Positions 11,672-24,095 of a DNA stretch of 64,000 nt are shown here, piece by piece. The position numbers were made by a program, and so were the translations under genes. This stretch comes from Antilocapra americana (lineage: Eukaryota > Chordata > Mammalia > Artiodactyla > Antilocapridae). The notes below the pieces were generated by a model, which searched no databases, was not told the DNA's origin, and saw only the letters and a list, made by a program, of their open reading frames with translations. Location: contig ML664183.1 of assembly GCA_007570785.1 (NCBI GenBank), positions 20,577,278-20,641,277 of the forward strand, written 5' to 3'. Each line of letters starts with the position of its first letter. The stretch's first letter is position 1.

Positions 11672-11870
11672 GAGGCTTCCCTGGGCTCAGACAGTAAAAT
11701 CTACCTGCAATGTGGGAGATCCAGGTTCGATCCCTGGGTCGGAATATCCCCTGGAGAAGGGAATGGCAACCCTCTCCAATATTCTTGCCTGGAGAATTCC
11801 ATGGACAGAGGAGCCTAGCAGGCTATAGTCCATGGGGTCACAAAGATTTGGACATGATTGAGCAATTAAC
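11672..11870 (+). repeat. Bov-tA SINE
   Basis: Sense Bov-tA: GCTTCCCTGGGCTCAGACAG head, GGTTCGATCCCTGGGTCGGA, and ATTCCATGGACAGAGGAGCC, ending GACATGATTGAGCAA. The GGTTCGATCC box B of the tRNA-like promoter is intact. Confidence 0.88.
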
Positions 11871-12642
11871 TCTTTCATACATTTTCCCTAAAATCACTTC
11901 AATTATACCTTTAACCCTCCCTCAATTACTGCACTGAAAATCCTCTTTTCAACATCACCAAATAAATTCATTATTAATAAATTCACTGATCAATTCACAA
12001 TCTTTGATTTGCTTATTTCTTAATTTTGTTTACTTATTTTTCATTTGATCTGTCACTAGCATTAGACGCAACTGATTTCTCACTTCTTGATACACATTTT
12101 TCCCTTAATTCCTAGACACATGTCCCTTTGGATTTCCATTCTTGATCCTCTTATCCTCAGCAACTTAAAATCAATCTTTGAATGTCTTATACATTCACTC
12201 CCTTAAGAACCTCATGCAATCTCAAAGTTTTACATGGTATTTAAAAAGCTTAAGATTTCAAATGTATATTTGTAGTCCATATATTTTCTCTAAAATCACA
12301 CTCAACTGCCTACTCAATAGCTTTAATTACATGTCAAAAGACATTTCAAATTTAACATGACCAAACTTCTTGGACGTTCTTTTGATTCTGGTTAATGGGA
12401 AATCAACCCTTCTATTAATAGTTCCTCATGCTATATATTAACATCCATTGTTAAGTCTTCTGTCTACATCCAGTCATCAATGAATTCTGTAGTTTTTGCC
12501 AGACAAAATATAACAAGGTTGAAAGCTCATTTCACTATTTCCAGAAATAACACATATATATGTATCATGTCTGCAGTTTATGTGTGAATATATAAACATA
12601 TACATACACACATTTGTGCTTCAGTTATATATGACTATGATT
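11871..12642. other. Intron stretch, nothing recognised
   Basis: AT-rich, no repeat family assigned, no coding potential seen. Confidence 0.4.
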
Positions 12643-12857
12643 GACTTCCCTGGTGGCTCAGATGGTAAACCGTCTGCCTACAATGTGGGAGATCTGGGTT
12701 CAATCCCTGGGTCGGGACGATCTCCTGGAGAAGGAAATGACAACCCACTCCAGTATTCTTGCCTGGAAAATTCCATGGATGATGGAACCTGGTGGGCTAC
12801 AGTCCATGGGGTCACAAAGAGTCAGACACAACTGAACAACTTCACTTTCACTTTCTC
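12643..12857 (+). repeat. Bov-tA SINE
   Basis: Sense Bov-tA, GACTTCCCTGGTGGCTCAG through GTCAGACACAACTGAACAAC and a TTTCAC-rich 3' end. It is well preserved. Apparent open frames across it (107 codons from 12580) are SINE translation, not genes. Confidence 0.88.
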
Positions 12858-13359
12858 TTTGCATGATATGATGAAAAAAAATATCAAGACACAGATCAGT
12901 TAAAATGAGTTATATGATGAAGAAGTGCCAAAGAGCTAATTGGGGTAAATAAAACAGAGAATGAGAAATATAGTCAAAAAAGAAAATTTAAAAAAAAAAG
13001 CTGCATAAAAATAAACTAATGTAATGTGCAGATATGATTGCACTTATGAATATATGCATATTAATTATACAAATCAATCAAAACAAAAAGGAAGCATAAA
13101 CATCTGGGGCTTTTTCACTTGCTGTTTTTATCACATATTTTTACTCACAAAGGTGACCTCTGATTTAAAATCACCTAGCACGTGCTGTTTAAGTTATGGG
13201 AATTATTGTGGCAATCAAATTTTGCGGGTCTGTCTAACTATTTGGTTATCAAAATTAAAACTGAACTATTTTATGTTGGGATAGGTGGTGGGGAATAAGG
13301 CTGTTTCAAAGCTTATTCTTATTGTTAAATAATTCTGCCATCTTTGAAAGATGTTTCTT

Positions 13360-13657
13360 TTTTAATTAATTAATTATTTTTGGACTGTGCTGGGTCTTTT
13401 TTTCTGCGTAGACTTTTCTCTAGCTGCAGTAAAGCAGGGGCTACTCTCTAGGTGCAGTGTGTGGGTTTCTCCCTGTGGCGGCTTCTCTTGTGGAGCACAG
13501 GCTCTAGGCTTAGACTTCAGTAGTTGTGGCATACAGGCTCAACAGTCGCAGTGGACAGCTTAGATGCTCTGTGGCATGTGGGATCTTCCCAGATCAGGGA
13601 TCGAATCTGTGCATTGGTAGGTGGATTCTTTACCACTGAGTTACCAGGGAAGCCCTA
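13360..13657 (-). repeat. CHR-type SINE (cetartiodactyl tRNA-Glu SINE)
   Basis: The antisense body has TTGGACTGTGCTGGGTC, GCAGTGTGTGGGTTTCTCC, GTTGTGGCATACAGGCTC, GTGGCATGTGGGATCTTCCC and the tRNA-like end ACCAGGGAAGCCCT. This is the CHR family found in cetaceans, hippos and ruminants, older than Bov-tA. It is flanked by a 13-bp direct repeat with two mismatches (13347-13359 and 13658-13670), fitting an older insertion. Confidence 0.85.
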
Positions 13658-13670
13658 AAAGACATTTCTT

Positions 13671-15231
13671 AATGTGAACTTTTTAAAACTTTTTTTCTTC
13701 TTTTGTATGTGTGAGGCAGGTGTGTGAGTGGAGAACACAGAGAAATGTTAACTGTTTTTCAAAAACCTGTTATGAGACTTTGTGAATCCATGTGAAATAG
13801 AAAGTATTCAAAACTAGAACAAAAGATATTGAATTCTTCAGTTGTCTTAAGTAACTATTCTAATGCAAATATACTTTCTTTTTTTCTTTTAACCTAAAAA
13901 AAATTATTTTCTTAGCTCCACATCAACCAATTCCTGGCAGTTAAGCATAGAATCACCATCAACACTTCTCAACTTGAGTTGGGTCTCCTGTTGTTTCTTC
14001 TAGAAAATTGACACCTATTAGCTATTTTTTGACTATACCTCAGTAACATGATTTTTGTTCTTATTTATCAAAACTTTAGGATAATAACAGCATTTACAAA
14101 CTTAAGTTATAATCAACAATAGCTACCAGTATGTGAAGCAACAGCTTCAAGGCATGCAAAAAACTCTGAGGTTTATTTAAGAAACAGCACAGTGAATATT
14201 TATTGCCAGGCTGCTAAAGGCAGTACTGATTACTGCTATTAAAATACCAGTAGCTTTCAAATATTTGCCCAAACCAGTATTCCACATTCAATCCCAGATT
14301 TCAAAGTAGTCCTTTTTTAAATTTAACTTTTAGGAGGAGCAGATTGGTTACTTCTGGTTAATTAAAAGGAAAAATAAGAAGCCAATAAACAAACAAACAA
14401 AATCCTGCTGTATCAAGCAGGTTTAGAAATTGCAAACTTTTCTTTGGATCATACAATAGTCTCCTGGCATGAAGTAAATGAAAAACACTTCCTACTATAA
14501 TCTTAAACTATTGGTAAAATATCATCTATAAAAACAAGTTGATGAATATAGGTCTTCACTATTTCCACAAATTCAATTAAAAGAGATGAATTGACTATTA
14601 TCTAGATAGTCCTCCATGGCTTTAAGAAGAGACATGATAGAGATAAGTTTAAAGATTAGAAATACAGCTGTAAATAGGGACTAAATGTCAACTTGAAATG
14701 TCTCTTGACCAGACCTGGCTTTATAACTACACACAACGGTTTTATGGTTGTCCATAAAATTCCATTAAAGATAAAGATCTCATATTCTACCTTATTGCTT
14801 TGGTGACCATATTCCTCTAAGTCAGGGTTTCTCAGTCTCAACACTACTAACATCTTAGGCTGGTTAATTCTGCATTATTCTACCACTCACATCTTAGTTT
14901 AGAAAACCACAGCAGTAAACCATTTGTAAAAGCATAAAATTATTGGAACCACCCCCTGCAAAAAAAAAAACACCCTCTAGAGGAAATGCTACAGTGAATC
15001 TTCTTGAAATTTGTCTAAATATATACAACCAGTTTTTTAAAAAATTTTTTAATAATTTTGGAATTTCTAGGGGATGTATATGTACTACATTTCGTCACGT
15101 CACCCTCTTTTCTTTCAGAAGACTCTTTATCCATTTGTTTATGCCCCTTTAATTCATCTTAAGACTGTATTATCCCAAGTCTTTGCTTCAGATTTAATCA
15201 AGAATAAAATGATTTTTTTGTCATCTCTCTG
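13671..15231. other. Intron stretch, mostly unique
   Basis: Apart from the tentative hAT piece at 14817-14910 and an (AAAC)n-like patch near 14388, nothing was recognised. Confidence 0.4.
14817..14910 (+). repeat. Degenerate hAT-like element (tentative)
   Basis: TAAGTCAGGGTTTCTCAGTC followed by CACTACTAACATCTTAGGCT and GGTTAATTCTGCATTATTC resembles the start of a hAT-Charlie non-autonomous element. The other end is not found. Confidence 0.35.
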
Positions 15232-15438
15232 TCTTCCCTGGTGGCTCAGAGGTTAAAGCGTCTGCCTGTAATGCAGGAGACCGGGGTTCGATACCTGGGT
15301 CGGGAAGATCCCCTGGAGAAGGAAATGGCAACCCACTCCAGTATTCTTACCTGGAGAATCCCATGGACGGAAGAGCCTGGTAGGCTACAGTCCACAGGGT
15401 CGCAGAGTCAGACACGACTGAGCGACTGCACCTCACTT
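15232..15438 (+). repeat. Bov-tA SINE, little diverged
   Basis: Sense Bov-tA with intact tRNA-like boxes (GTGGCTCAGAGGTTAAAGCG and GGGTTCGATACCTGGGTCGG) and a 3' end GTCAGACACGACTGAGCGAC that retains CpGs. It is one of the youngest-looking SINEs here. Confidence 0.9.
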
Positions 15439-15559
15439 CATTGTTCTAATAAAAGACTGTCTGAAAATAAAGTCTATATAGAGCTAACCAACAGAAAGAG
15501 CAGCAAAAATACTGATGACGTTTGTCTAAACCCTTGGTTCAGGCCTTCCTTGAAATCAG

Positions 15560-16450
15560 ATCCACCTGGCATTGTACAGATCTTTATGGATCGCATAGTA
15601 TATATTCCAAGCACTGTTCTAGCTACTGAGGATACAATAGTGAATAAAATAGAGTCTGTCATTGTGAACCTAACGTAACATTTGGCACAGTAACAAAATA
15701 AATAAGAGTGTACATTGGGCAAAAGCAAGCAGGGTAAAGTTGGTATGAAGCACAGTTAGATAGTTATTTTTATTTTCTATAATTAGGTCAAGGAAGATCA
15801 TTTTGCTAAGGGGGAAGCAAGCAGAAACATACAGGAAGGGAAAAAAATGTGAATGTCTGGGAAAAGAGAACTTCAGACAATAGAAATATTAAGTGAATGG
15901 ACCCTGAGGCAGGAGTCAGGCAGTGTGCAAGGAGATCGATGGGGCCAGTTTAGAATTGCTGAGATGATGAGAAGTAGGAGGTCAGGTCAGGTAGGTGTCA
16001 CAGGTACATTGTCCTTTATTCTGGGTGACTTGAGAATCCACTGGAGGATGTTCACAAAGAAGTAAAGCTATTTTATGTAGTTTTTCAAATAATTACTCTG
16101 TCTTTTGCATGAGTAATAGACCAAAGAGGAGTGAGATTAAAATCCAGTAAAAATCTATTGCGATAATCTGGGCAGAAGTTGTTGGTGACTAGTATCAGGA
16201 AGAAAGCAGTAAGAGTGGTAAGAAATAGTGAAACTCTGGCAATATTTTAGTATTGACTGGTAATAAGAGACGGATATGGAGAAAGAAAAAAGTCAGAGAT
16301 GATTTGAAGGGATTTTGGCCTGAGGTTTTGGTCAGCTGAGATTGCAATTTACTAAGAGGGAAAAAATTGAAAGAGGATCGATTATTTGCTTGGAATTAGG
16401 AGGAGTAAGTACCAAGTGTTGAGCACAGAAGGCATTAATTTTGAGATGCT
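15560..16450 (+). repeat. Ancient mammalian interspersed repeat (family not assigned)
   Basis: Ordered phrases CCAAGCACTGTTCTAGCTAC, TGAGGATACAATAGTGAAT, GTCCTTTATTCTGGGTGACT, CTATTGCGATAATCTGGGCA and AGAGATGATTTGAAGG match the same old repeat type as at 9689 and 63660. Related sequence seems to continue at about 17700-17890, beyond younger insertions. Confidence 0.45.
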
Positions 16451-16642
16451 GTGATAGCAGTATGATATGCCTCCCAATTTCCCATTTAAAGAAATAATAT
16501 TCCACTATATGTTGGAGATGTTGTCTACTGAAAGGCTTTAGCTATTGGTCCTATTCAGAGAATGCCTTTTATTCTTTTTTTAAATTAAAGTGTAAGTGAT
16601 TTACAATGCTGTGCTAATTTCTGCTGACAGCAAAATGATTGT

Positions 16643-16650
<8 letters not shown>

Positions 16651-16682
<32 letters not shown>

Positions 16683-16744
16683 AAAAAAATATAAATACAT
16701 ACATATATCTGTGTGTGTGTGTGCGTGTGTGTGTGTGTGTGTGT
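16651..16744. repeat. Inverted dinucleotide microsatellites (CA)n and (GT)n
   Basis: An uninterrupted (CA)15 at 16651-16680 is followed after a 30-nt AT-rich spacer by (GT)17 with one C interruption at 16711-16744. The two arms are complementary and could pair as a hairpin. Confidence 0.95.
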
Positions 16745-16966
16745 ATGACTTCCCTTGTGGTTCAGCGGTAAAAAATCTTCCAGCTAATATAGGAGATGTG
16801 GGTTCGATCCCTGGGTTAGGAAGATCCCCTGGAGAAGGGAATAGCTACCCACTCCCAGTACTCTTGCCTAGGAGATACTATGGATAGAGGCACCTGGTGG
16901 GCTACAGTCCATGGGGTCACAAAAGAGTTGAACAGGACATAGTAACTAAACAAGAACAACAAAAAT
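16745..16966 (+). repeat. Bov-tA SINE
   Basis: Sense Bov-tA starting directly at the end of the GT run (GACTTCCCTTGTGGTTCAGC) with GGGTTCGATCCCTGGGTTAG and CTACAGTCCATGGGGTCAC. It ends in an A-rich AACAAGAACAAC tail. Confidence 0.87.
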
Positions 16967-17326
16967 AGTGTGTATACATATATGTGTGTCTTTTTTTATG
17001 TTGTTTTCCAAGAATGCCTTTTCTGAAGACAGCTTCCTTGTCAAGGTCGAGTTGCTTTCTGAGGTAAACTGCATCTGACTCACTCATGCAAATATATAAA
17101 ATACCTACCTTAATGTAAAGGACTGTGTCAGTTCTAGAGCTTTGCAGGGGCTCAGTTACTGGGTCTGCACTGAAGCTCAAAATCTCACTAAACTTAAGTC
17201 TGCTTTCTTTCTCCCCTTTCCAAAGGAGTTGATTACAAAACAATTACTAATAAACATCTTACAAGGGAATCTTTAAGTCTGCTTCTCTGGAAACTCAGCC
17301 TAAGACAGATGCTTGTTTAATATCCC

Positions 17327-17343
17327 ATATATATATATATATA
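17327..17343. repeat. (AT)n microsatellite
   Basis: A short run of alternating A and T. Confidence 0.9.
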
Positions 17344-19430
17344 CCTCACAGTTGGACATGGGTCTAGAGTTTTAGAGCAGTGAGCTAAACTGGAGATATG
17401 AATTAGATTTTATGAGCATATAACAAGTTAAACCCACTAGAACACATGAGATCGTTTTAGATATGTCGATAAATAGAAAAATAAGAGGTTAAAAGCTTGA
17501 GCCTTGATACATGTCATCTTTTAAGAGTCAGGGAAATAAAGAGGAACCATCAAAATAGACTGGGATACAGCAGTCAGGAAAGTTACAGGAAAATCACTGG
17601 AGACTGGTATACTGGAAATCAAAATAAGTTTTTGCATAAAAAGGAAATATTAATTCTATCACATATTACTGACGGATAGAGTAAGATGAGCAATTATTTG
17701 ACAGTAAAAAAGAGCACTGAGACTACAAAAAGAGCCATTATCATTGGATTGGTGTTATTAAAATTGTGATTAAAATGAGGTCAAGAGAGAACAGAGAGGA
17801 AATGACCAAGACTTTCTCCAGGCAAGTATGGATAACATATTTGAGAATTTTTTGCAGGGAAGGGAAACATAGAAATAGGTAAGGGGCTAGAGTGGTCTAT
17901 GGAGTCAAAGACATTTTGTTGTTCTTGCTTTGTCTTTAATTTGGCTATATAGCAACACATTTTTATGTTGGTGGAAATGATCAGGTAGAGTTAAGAGAAT
18001 CTTATGATGCAGCATGTTAAAAATATGATTCCTGAACAATGTCCTTGAGCAGGCCAGTGTGGACATGATCTAGTAGAGTGCTTTCAGGATCAGCACAAAG
18101 GATGACACTTAAAAGCTACTGTGTTTTTATTTTGCACTGGGCCTTGCAAACTGTAGCCCATTCTGAGTGGTATTCAAATTGTGTTCTGTTGAACTGTGTC
18201 ATTCTCCGAAGTAGTTATTATGGATCATGACAATACAAGAAATGTAGAATGAATTTCTCCACCATAAAATTTATAGTTTAGAAAAATTTAAAGTGTTGTG
18301 CCAGGATGATTTACTACGTGTTGAATCTAACGGTTCTTTTTTAAAAAGGCTTTATTCTTTGTTGTTTTTCTTTTTTTCCCTTTTTTAAATAATTTCTATA
18401 AATGCACCCTTCATTACAGAGGCTTTAGAAGCACTGATACAGGATTCAAGTTAAGGAAATGGTTTAGATAGGAAGAAGGAGTGTTAAATTTTAATTGCAA
18501 GATTAAAAACAAAACATTGGAATAAGATGCAAAGATTGGTAGATGGTATGATTAGAGGTGTAAAAGTTTTCATCCAAGTGTTTGATGAAAATATGGAGTA
18601 AGAGAGTTACTAAAATAAAGCTGTTCTTGCCAGTGAATCTCTGTCTCCAGGCTGAATAAAACCACAGATCATCATCTGTGTTCACCTGTCCCACCAGCCA
18701 CAGCACCTTTGCTTTACAGTCAGTGGTATCAGAAAAAGACTCTTTCATCTTATTCATTTATGTTATGTCCTAAATTACTTTCAAAAGAACTTGATAATAT
18801 GGCCTTATTTCTTATACCATATCAAGTTTTATAAGACAATAGTCCTCTTTGGGAGGAAAATTAGGTAATCTTTACTCATTTCCTAGGTACCTTACTTTCT
18901 GTTAGAGAGTGCTTAAGTCAGAAAAAGGAGTAAAGTCTAACTCTATCAAAAATATAATTTCAAGTCATAACCTACATTATATTCTGGGGAAAATCTTACC
19001 TGTTTTTTATCATGTTTATTTCTTTCTTAAACTAGGAAGGCACAAAGAAAAATGCCTTAGAAAATAACTGTTTAAATATATCAGGCCTAGGTTTCTCCTT
19101 TCCCTAAACTCCTGACACTTCTCTGGCTTTATGCCTATGAGCATATTATTGTCAATGGAAGATTTACATGAGGCTAAGTTATTCTTTGGGAAGAGGAAGA
19201 CACATATGTGAATACAGAATATATAAAAAATACATTTTCCTCTCTTTTGGCAGCTTTGCATACCTAGAGATGAAAAATCATCCCTAGATAATAAACATAC
19301 CATAGTGTCAAGGACAGCAAACTTTATTTTGAAATTTAGACATATCAGAACATCTGCTTTAAAGGATGAAAATTTTCACTAAAAATCATATTTAATTTTT
19401 GCAAAAGCTCATTGCTTGGCATTGAGACAT

Positions 19431-19452
19431 CTCTCTCTCTCTCTCTCTCTCT
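19431..19452. repeat. (CT)n microsatellite
   Basis: Eleven uninterrupted CT units, followed by imperfect TATC-type repeats to about 19495. Confidence 0.95.
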
Positions 19453-20139
19453 AAAATATATATCTTACCATCTCTTATCTATCTATGTATCTTCAGTATA
19501 AAATATAAATTATTCTTGAAATCAGGTAATTAATATCAGCATTCAATGTATTTAAACTTCTGTGACACTCTTCTTTTGATATAACATTAATGGTGAAAGA
19601 GTTATTTGAAATCTATTAATATTAGGAGGAAAGATGAAACAACGTATTTTCTACTATATGAAGTAAAAATATAGAGGAAAATGAATGATTTTTATTCCTC
19701 ACACTTAGCAAAATCAGAGCAACCTACTAAATAGAATGTCTTTCAATACAATCTGCAATGTCAATCTATATACTAACATATTATTGTTTAAAAAAAGCTT
19801 CTTTGATGACAGAAGAGCAAATCTCCAAATGACACATCCAAAATGATCCTCATGATATAAATGAAACTGCATTGGGTCTATGATTCACACATATTTGGCT
19901 GTAAAACATTCATGAATCATAAATTCCTACATCATCTCCAGGGGAAAACATATCCAATTTTATAAGAAATATTCATTGATAAAAGAAAAGAAAAGAAAAA
20001 ACTCTTAAAACTTCTAGAACAGTTCAAAGATATCAGAATAGCAAATAAATACCTCTTATATGATGTATTAACATGAATAACAATATGAAAATTAATATGA
20101 AAAATAGTAACATTAATAAGATGTATTAATGTAGTCATT

Positions 20140-20349
20140 GTAGTGTTTAGTTGCTAAATAGTGTCTGATTCTCTATGACCTCATGGACTGTAGACCTCCA
20201 GGCTCCTCCATCCATGGAATTTCTCAGGCAAGAATACTGGAGAGGGTTTCCAATTCCTTCTCCAGGGTATCTTCTTGACCCAGGGATTAAACTCCATCTC
20301 TCCTGCACTGACAGGTGATTCTTTACACTGAGCCACCAGGGAAGCCCTA
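20140..20349 (-). repeat. Bov-tA SINE
   Basis: Antisense Bov-tA, TTTAGTTGCTAAATAGTGTC through GAGCCACCAGGGAAGCCCT, with the complete tRNA-like end. Confidence 0.88.
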
Positions 20350-22109
20350 CTGTATGATGGCTGTATTTCATTCATATTGTTCCAGAAATGGATCAATTAA
20401 GTGAGATTAAGGCAGTGGGAATTTTCCTTCACAATGAAAAACACTAATTCTTTGAGGCACAGAGTTTAAGTTCTACAGCTTTCTGAAACTATTTTAAAAA
20501 TGAGTAAAATGAAAAGATGGCAAGTAAATAAATGCATGCTGCAAGCTTACCAAAGCACCATCTTATGCTTATAACCAAGCAGTTTCATTAGTAAAATGTA
20601 TATATATATATATTTTTTTTTCTCAGATGATCAGAGATGGCAGGATCTTACTTTCTAATGTACTTCACACCACTTTGTAGTTTTTTCCGGCTAAGTATGT
20701 CTGAGCTGTTTTACCTGCTTTTTAGTCTTCAGGAAAGAGAAGGGGTTGGGGCGGGGGGAATGCCTCAACCTGCCAGAGGCCATCAGAGATCACTGATAAG
20801 TGGAACCAAAAGTTTAAGGCAGTGCCTAAATTAAGTGTCAATAGACATTACATATTTTCCTTCACTTTTGTAAAGAATCAGGAAGCAACTGCAAGAAAGT
20901 AAAATTAAGGCTGATCAAGCACACCTTAGAACAAAAAGAGTGATTAGCCTTGTGAGTAGATTTACTTTGCTCTCAAGGGGATTGTTTGCAAGTCTGAGTA
21001 CAACTGAAAGAAATAAATGAACCTCAGTCTCTAGGAAAGGCAGCATAGAATAATGAATAATAGCACACAGCTTCTAGATCAGAAGAGATGGGATGTCCAC
21101 TGTGCAACAGAGTTGTGTTTGACATTGGAAAAGTCATTGCTTTGCAAAGACTATAAAAGATGAGGAAGCTTTTAAGTGATTGGTGTAGTTCCTGCCTGAT
21201 TATAGCATTCAATTAAAATTAGATGTCAGTGCTGTTACTATTAATATTGATCTCTTAACCACATATCTCTCGGGCTTTCTAAGTGTCACTTTGTTCTCTA
21301 AACCACAAGTGATCATTCTTTCTCAATGGAAGAACAAACAAAATAATAAAGTAATTGAATATATTCTTTGGATTACATCTGTTGCCAAGGCTGCTTCCCT
21401 ACAACTCCCTTGAATGGAAACCAATTTCTCTTATCTAAGTTTCAAGAGGAAGAGGCAAAGAGAAAAGCGAGACCTGTTCAGAATCAGTTAGCCCCAAAAT
21501 GCGGGAAGGTCACCTTCAGTAGACCTTGATTCTCATTATATGCTCACTGTAATACATTAGTGTGGTAAATGATACACCCATTAGTGCCAGGACAGTTGTC
21601 AATTGCCATGACAACTGGAAAAGCCATACAAGGACTGAAAAGGATTTTTGCCTCAGTTCCAGGTCCAACCCACACTCCTGTTCTTGGCTAAATTTGCAAA
21701 TTCCTCTCACTCTTTCCAGTTCCTTTCCTTTTACCTCGACCTTCAATATATATAGTGGCACTGCTCAAATTGCCTTGAGAAGTTGATTTAAAAACTAATA
21801 TCCCCTTCTCGATTCTTTGGCCATTGAAAATCTTGTGATGTCCAATCTCAGCTTTGTTTTCTTTATTGGTTAAGTCAATTCAATTGGAAAAATAAGATCC
21901 TTGGCCAAGACAAGGGGTCTTAGCTGAGCTAAGACCCCAGCATGGATCCAGAAGACAAGTTTGGTAACATATACATTCCTGCACATTTGATATTTCACTT
22001 TTCTATCCATTATTCCAAGTGCCCAGAATAATCTTGTTCACCTTTAAAGTCTTAAATCTAGTTAACTGAAAAACAAACAACCAAAAAAGGCAATGTTCAT
22101 TCTTCTGGA
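20350..22109. other. Intron stretch, mostly unique
   Basis: Contains a (TA)n-T run at 20599-20620 and a MIR piece at 21025-21150. Open frames of 60-80 codons on both strands look random. Confidence 0.4.
21025..21150 (+). repeat. MIR SINE fragment
   Basis: GGCAGCATAGAATAATGAAT, then CAGCTTCTAGATCAGA, then GACATTGGAAAAGTCATTGC follow the MIR 5' half. Confidence 0.5.
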
Positions 22110-23305
22110 GGTTCAGTCAGTTCAGTTCAGCTGCTCAGTCATGTTCAACTCTTTGTGACTCCATGAATCGCAGCATGCCAGGCCTCCCTGTCCACCATCA
22201 ACTCCCAGAGTTTACCCAAACTCACGTCTGTCAAGTCAGTGATGCCATCCAGCCATTTCATCCTCCGTTGTCCCCTTCTCCTCCTGCCCCCAATCCTTCC
22301 CAGCATCAGAGTCTTTCCCAATGAGTCAGCTCTTCCCATCAGGTGCCCAAGTATTGGAGTTTCAGCTTCAACATCAGTCCTTCCAATGAACACCCAGGAC
22401 TGATCTCCATTAGGATAGACTGGTTGGATCTCCTTGCAGTCCAAGGGACTCTCAAGAGTCTTCTCCAATACCATAGTTCAAAAGCATAAATTCTTCAACG
22501 CTCAGCTTTCTTCACCGTCCAACTGTCACATCCATACATGACTACTGGAAAAACCATAGCCTTGACTAGACGGACCTTTGCTGGCAAAGTAATGTCTCTG
22601 CTTTTTAATATGCGGTCTAGGTTGGTCATAACTTTCCTTCCAAGGAGTAAGCGTCTTTTAATTTCATGGCTGAAATCACCATCTGCAGTGATTTTGCAGC
22701 CCCCCAAAATCACTGTTTGCACTGTTTCCCCATCTATTTCCCATGAAGTAATGGGACCAGATGCCATAATCTTAGTTTTCTGAATGCTGAGCTTTAAGCC
22801 AACTTTCTCACTCTCCTCTTTCACTTTCAGCAAGAAGCTTTTTAGTTCCTCTTCACTTTCTGCCATAAGGGTGATGTCATCTGCATATCTGAGGTTATTG
22901 ATATTTCACCCACCAATCTTGATTCCAGCTTGTGCTTCTTCCAGTCCAGCATTTCTCATGATGCATTCTGCATATAAGTTAAATAAGTAGGGTGACAATA
23001 TATAGCCTTGATGTACTCCTTTTCCTATTTGGAACCAGTCTGTTGTTCCATGTCCAGTTCTAACTGTTGCTTCCTGACCTTCACACATGTTTCTCAAGAG
23101 GCAGGTCAGGTGGTCTGGTATTCCCATCTCTTGAAAAATTTTCCAGTTTATTGTGATGCACACAGTCAAAGGCTTTGGCATAGTCAATAAAGCAGAAATA
23201 GATGTTTTTCTGGAACTCTTGCTTTTTTGATGATCCAGCGGATGTTGGCAATTTGATCTCTGGTTCCTCTGCCTTTTTGAAAACCAGCTTGAATATCTGG
23301 AATGT
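22110..23305 (-). repeat. BovB LINE fragment with broken reverse transcriptase
   Basis: Antisense BovB from its 3' end (GCTCAGTCATGTTCAACTC) through the palm domain to the region before it. The minus-strand protein pieces read IPDHLTCLLRNMCEGQEA, QIGKGVHQGYILSPYLFNL, then a TGA in place of an arginine codon just before NINNLRYADDITLMAESEEE. The palm and thumb follow with KVGLKLSIQKTKIMASGPI and MVFPVVMYGCDSWTVKKAE. The YADD codons (22887-22876) are intact, but the stop and later frame changes make it non-functional. Confidence 0.9.
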
Positions 23306-23520
23306 GAAGTCAAGTGGGCCTTATAAAGAATCACCATGAATAAAACTAGTGGAGGTGATGGAATTCCAGTTGAGCTATTTCAAATCCTGAAAGATGATGC
23401 TATGAAAGTGCTGCACTCAATATGCCAGCAAATTTAGAAAACTCAGCAGCGGCCACAGGACTAGAAAAGGTCAGTTTTCATCCCAATCCAAAAGAAAGGC
23501 CATGCCAAAAAATGCTCTGG
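23306..23520 (+). repeat. BovB LINE fragment (sense), pre-reverse-transcriptase region
   Basis: GTGAAGTCAAGTGGGCCTT, then AAACTAGTGGAGGTGATGG, AATTCCAGTTGAGCTATTTC and CAATATGCCAGCAAATTTAG. This is the same BovB region as 29010-29190 on the plus strand. It abuts the antisense BovB at 23305 with no gap. Confidence 0.85.
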
Positions 23521-23724
23521 AGATTAGGAATAAAAATAAAAATAACTATTCTCTTTTTTTTCTTTCATTGTCCCACTGATCTATGCAGTCAACATGCTTA
23601 CATGCTTTCTCATGTAATCTCCACTTCGCTATCCAAAAGACAGCTTCCTTCCTGTTTTCCAAGCTCTTAAAATTCTGTCTTTTGATTATACCAAAGGATA
23701 AATGAATCCTTATTTTATTATGCC

Positions 23725-24095
23725 TTTGAACTGTGGTGCTGGAGAAGACTCCTGAGAGTCCCTTGAAGAGCAAGGAGATCAAACCAGTCAATCTTAAGGG
23801 AAATCAACCTTGAATACTCATTGGAAAGACTGATGCTCAAATTGAAACTCCAGTATTTTGGTCATCTGATATAAACAGTTGACTCAATGGAAAAGTCCCT
23901 GATGCTGGGAAAGGTGAGGGTAGAAGGAGAAGAGGGCATCAGAGGATGAGATGGCTGAATGGCGTCACCAATGCAATGAACGTGAACTTGGGCAAACTCT
24001 GGGAAATGGTGAGGAACAAGGAGGCCTGGAGTGCTGCAGTCCATTGGGTCACAAAGAGTTGGACACAACTGGGTGACTGAGTAATAGCAGCAATG
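23725..24095 (+). repeat. BovB LINE 3' end (sense)
   Basis: TGAACTGTGGTGCTGGAGAA, then GGAGATCAAACCAGTCAATC, then TCACAAAGAGTTGGACACAA and CTGGGTGACTGAGTAATAGC, which is the BovB 3' terminus. It forms an inverted pair with 22110-22480. The 200 bp between 23521 and 23724 are not recognisably BovB. Confidence 0.88.

Larger units (their letters stand above)
16967..20139. other. Intron stretch, mostly unique
   Basis: Holds the short AT and CT microsatellites and a probable continuation of the ancient repeat near 17700-17890. No coding segment with splice sites was seen. Confidence 0.4.
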
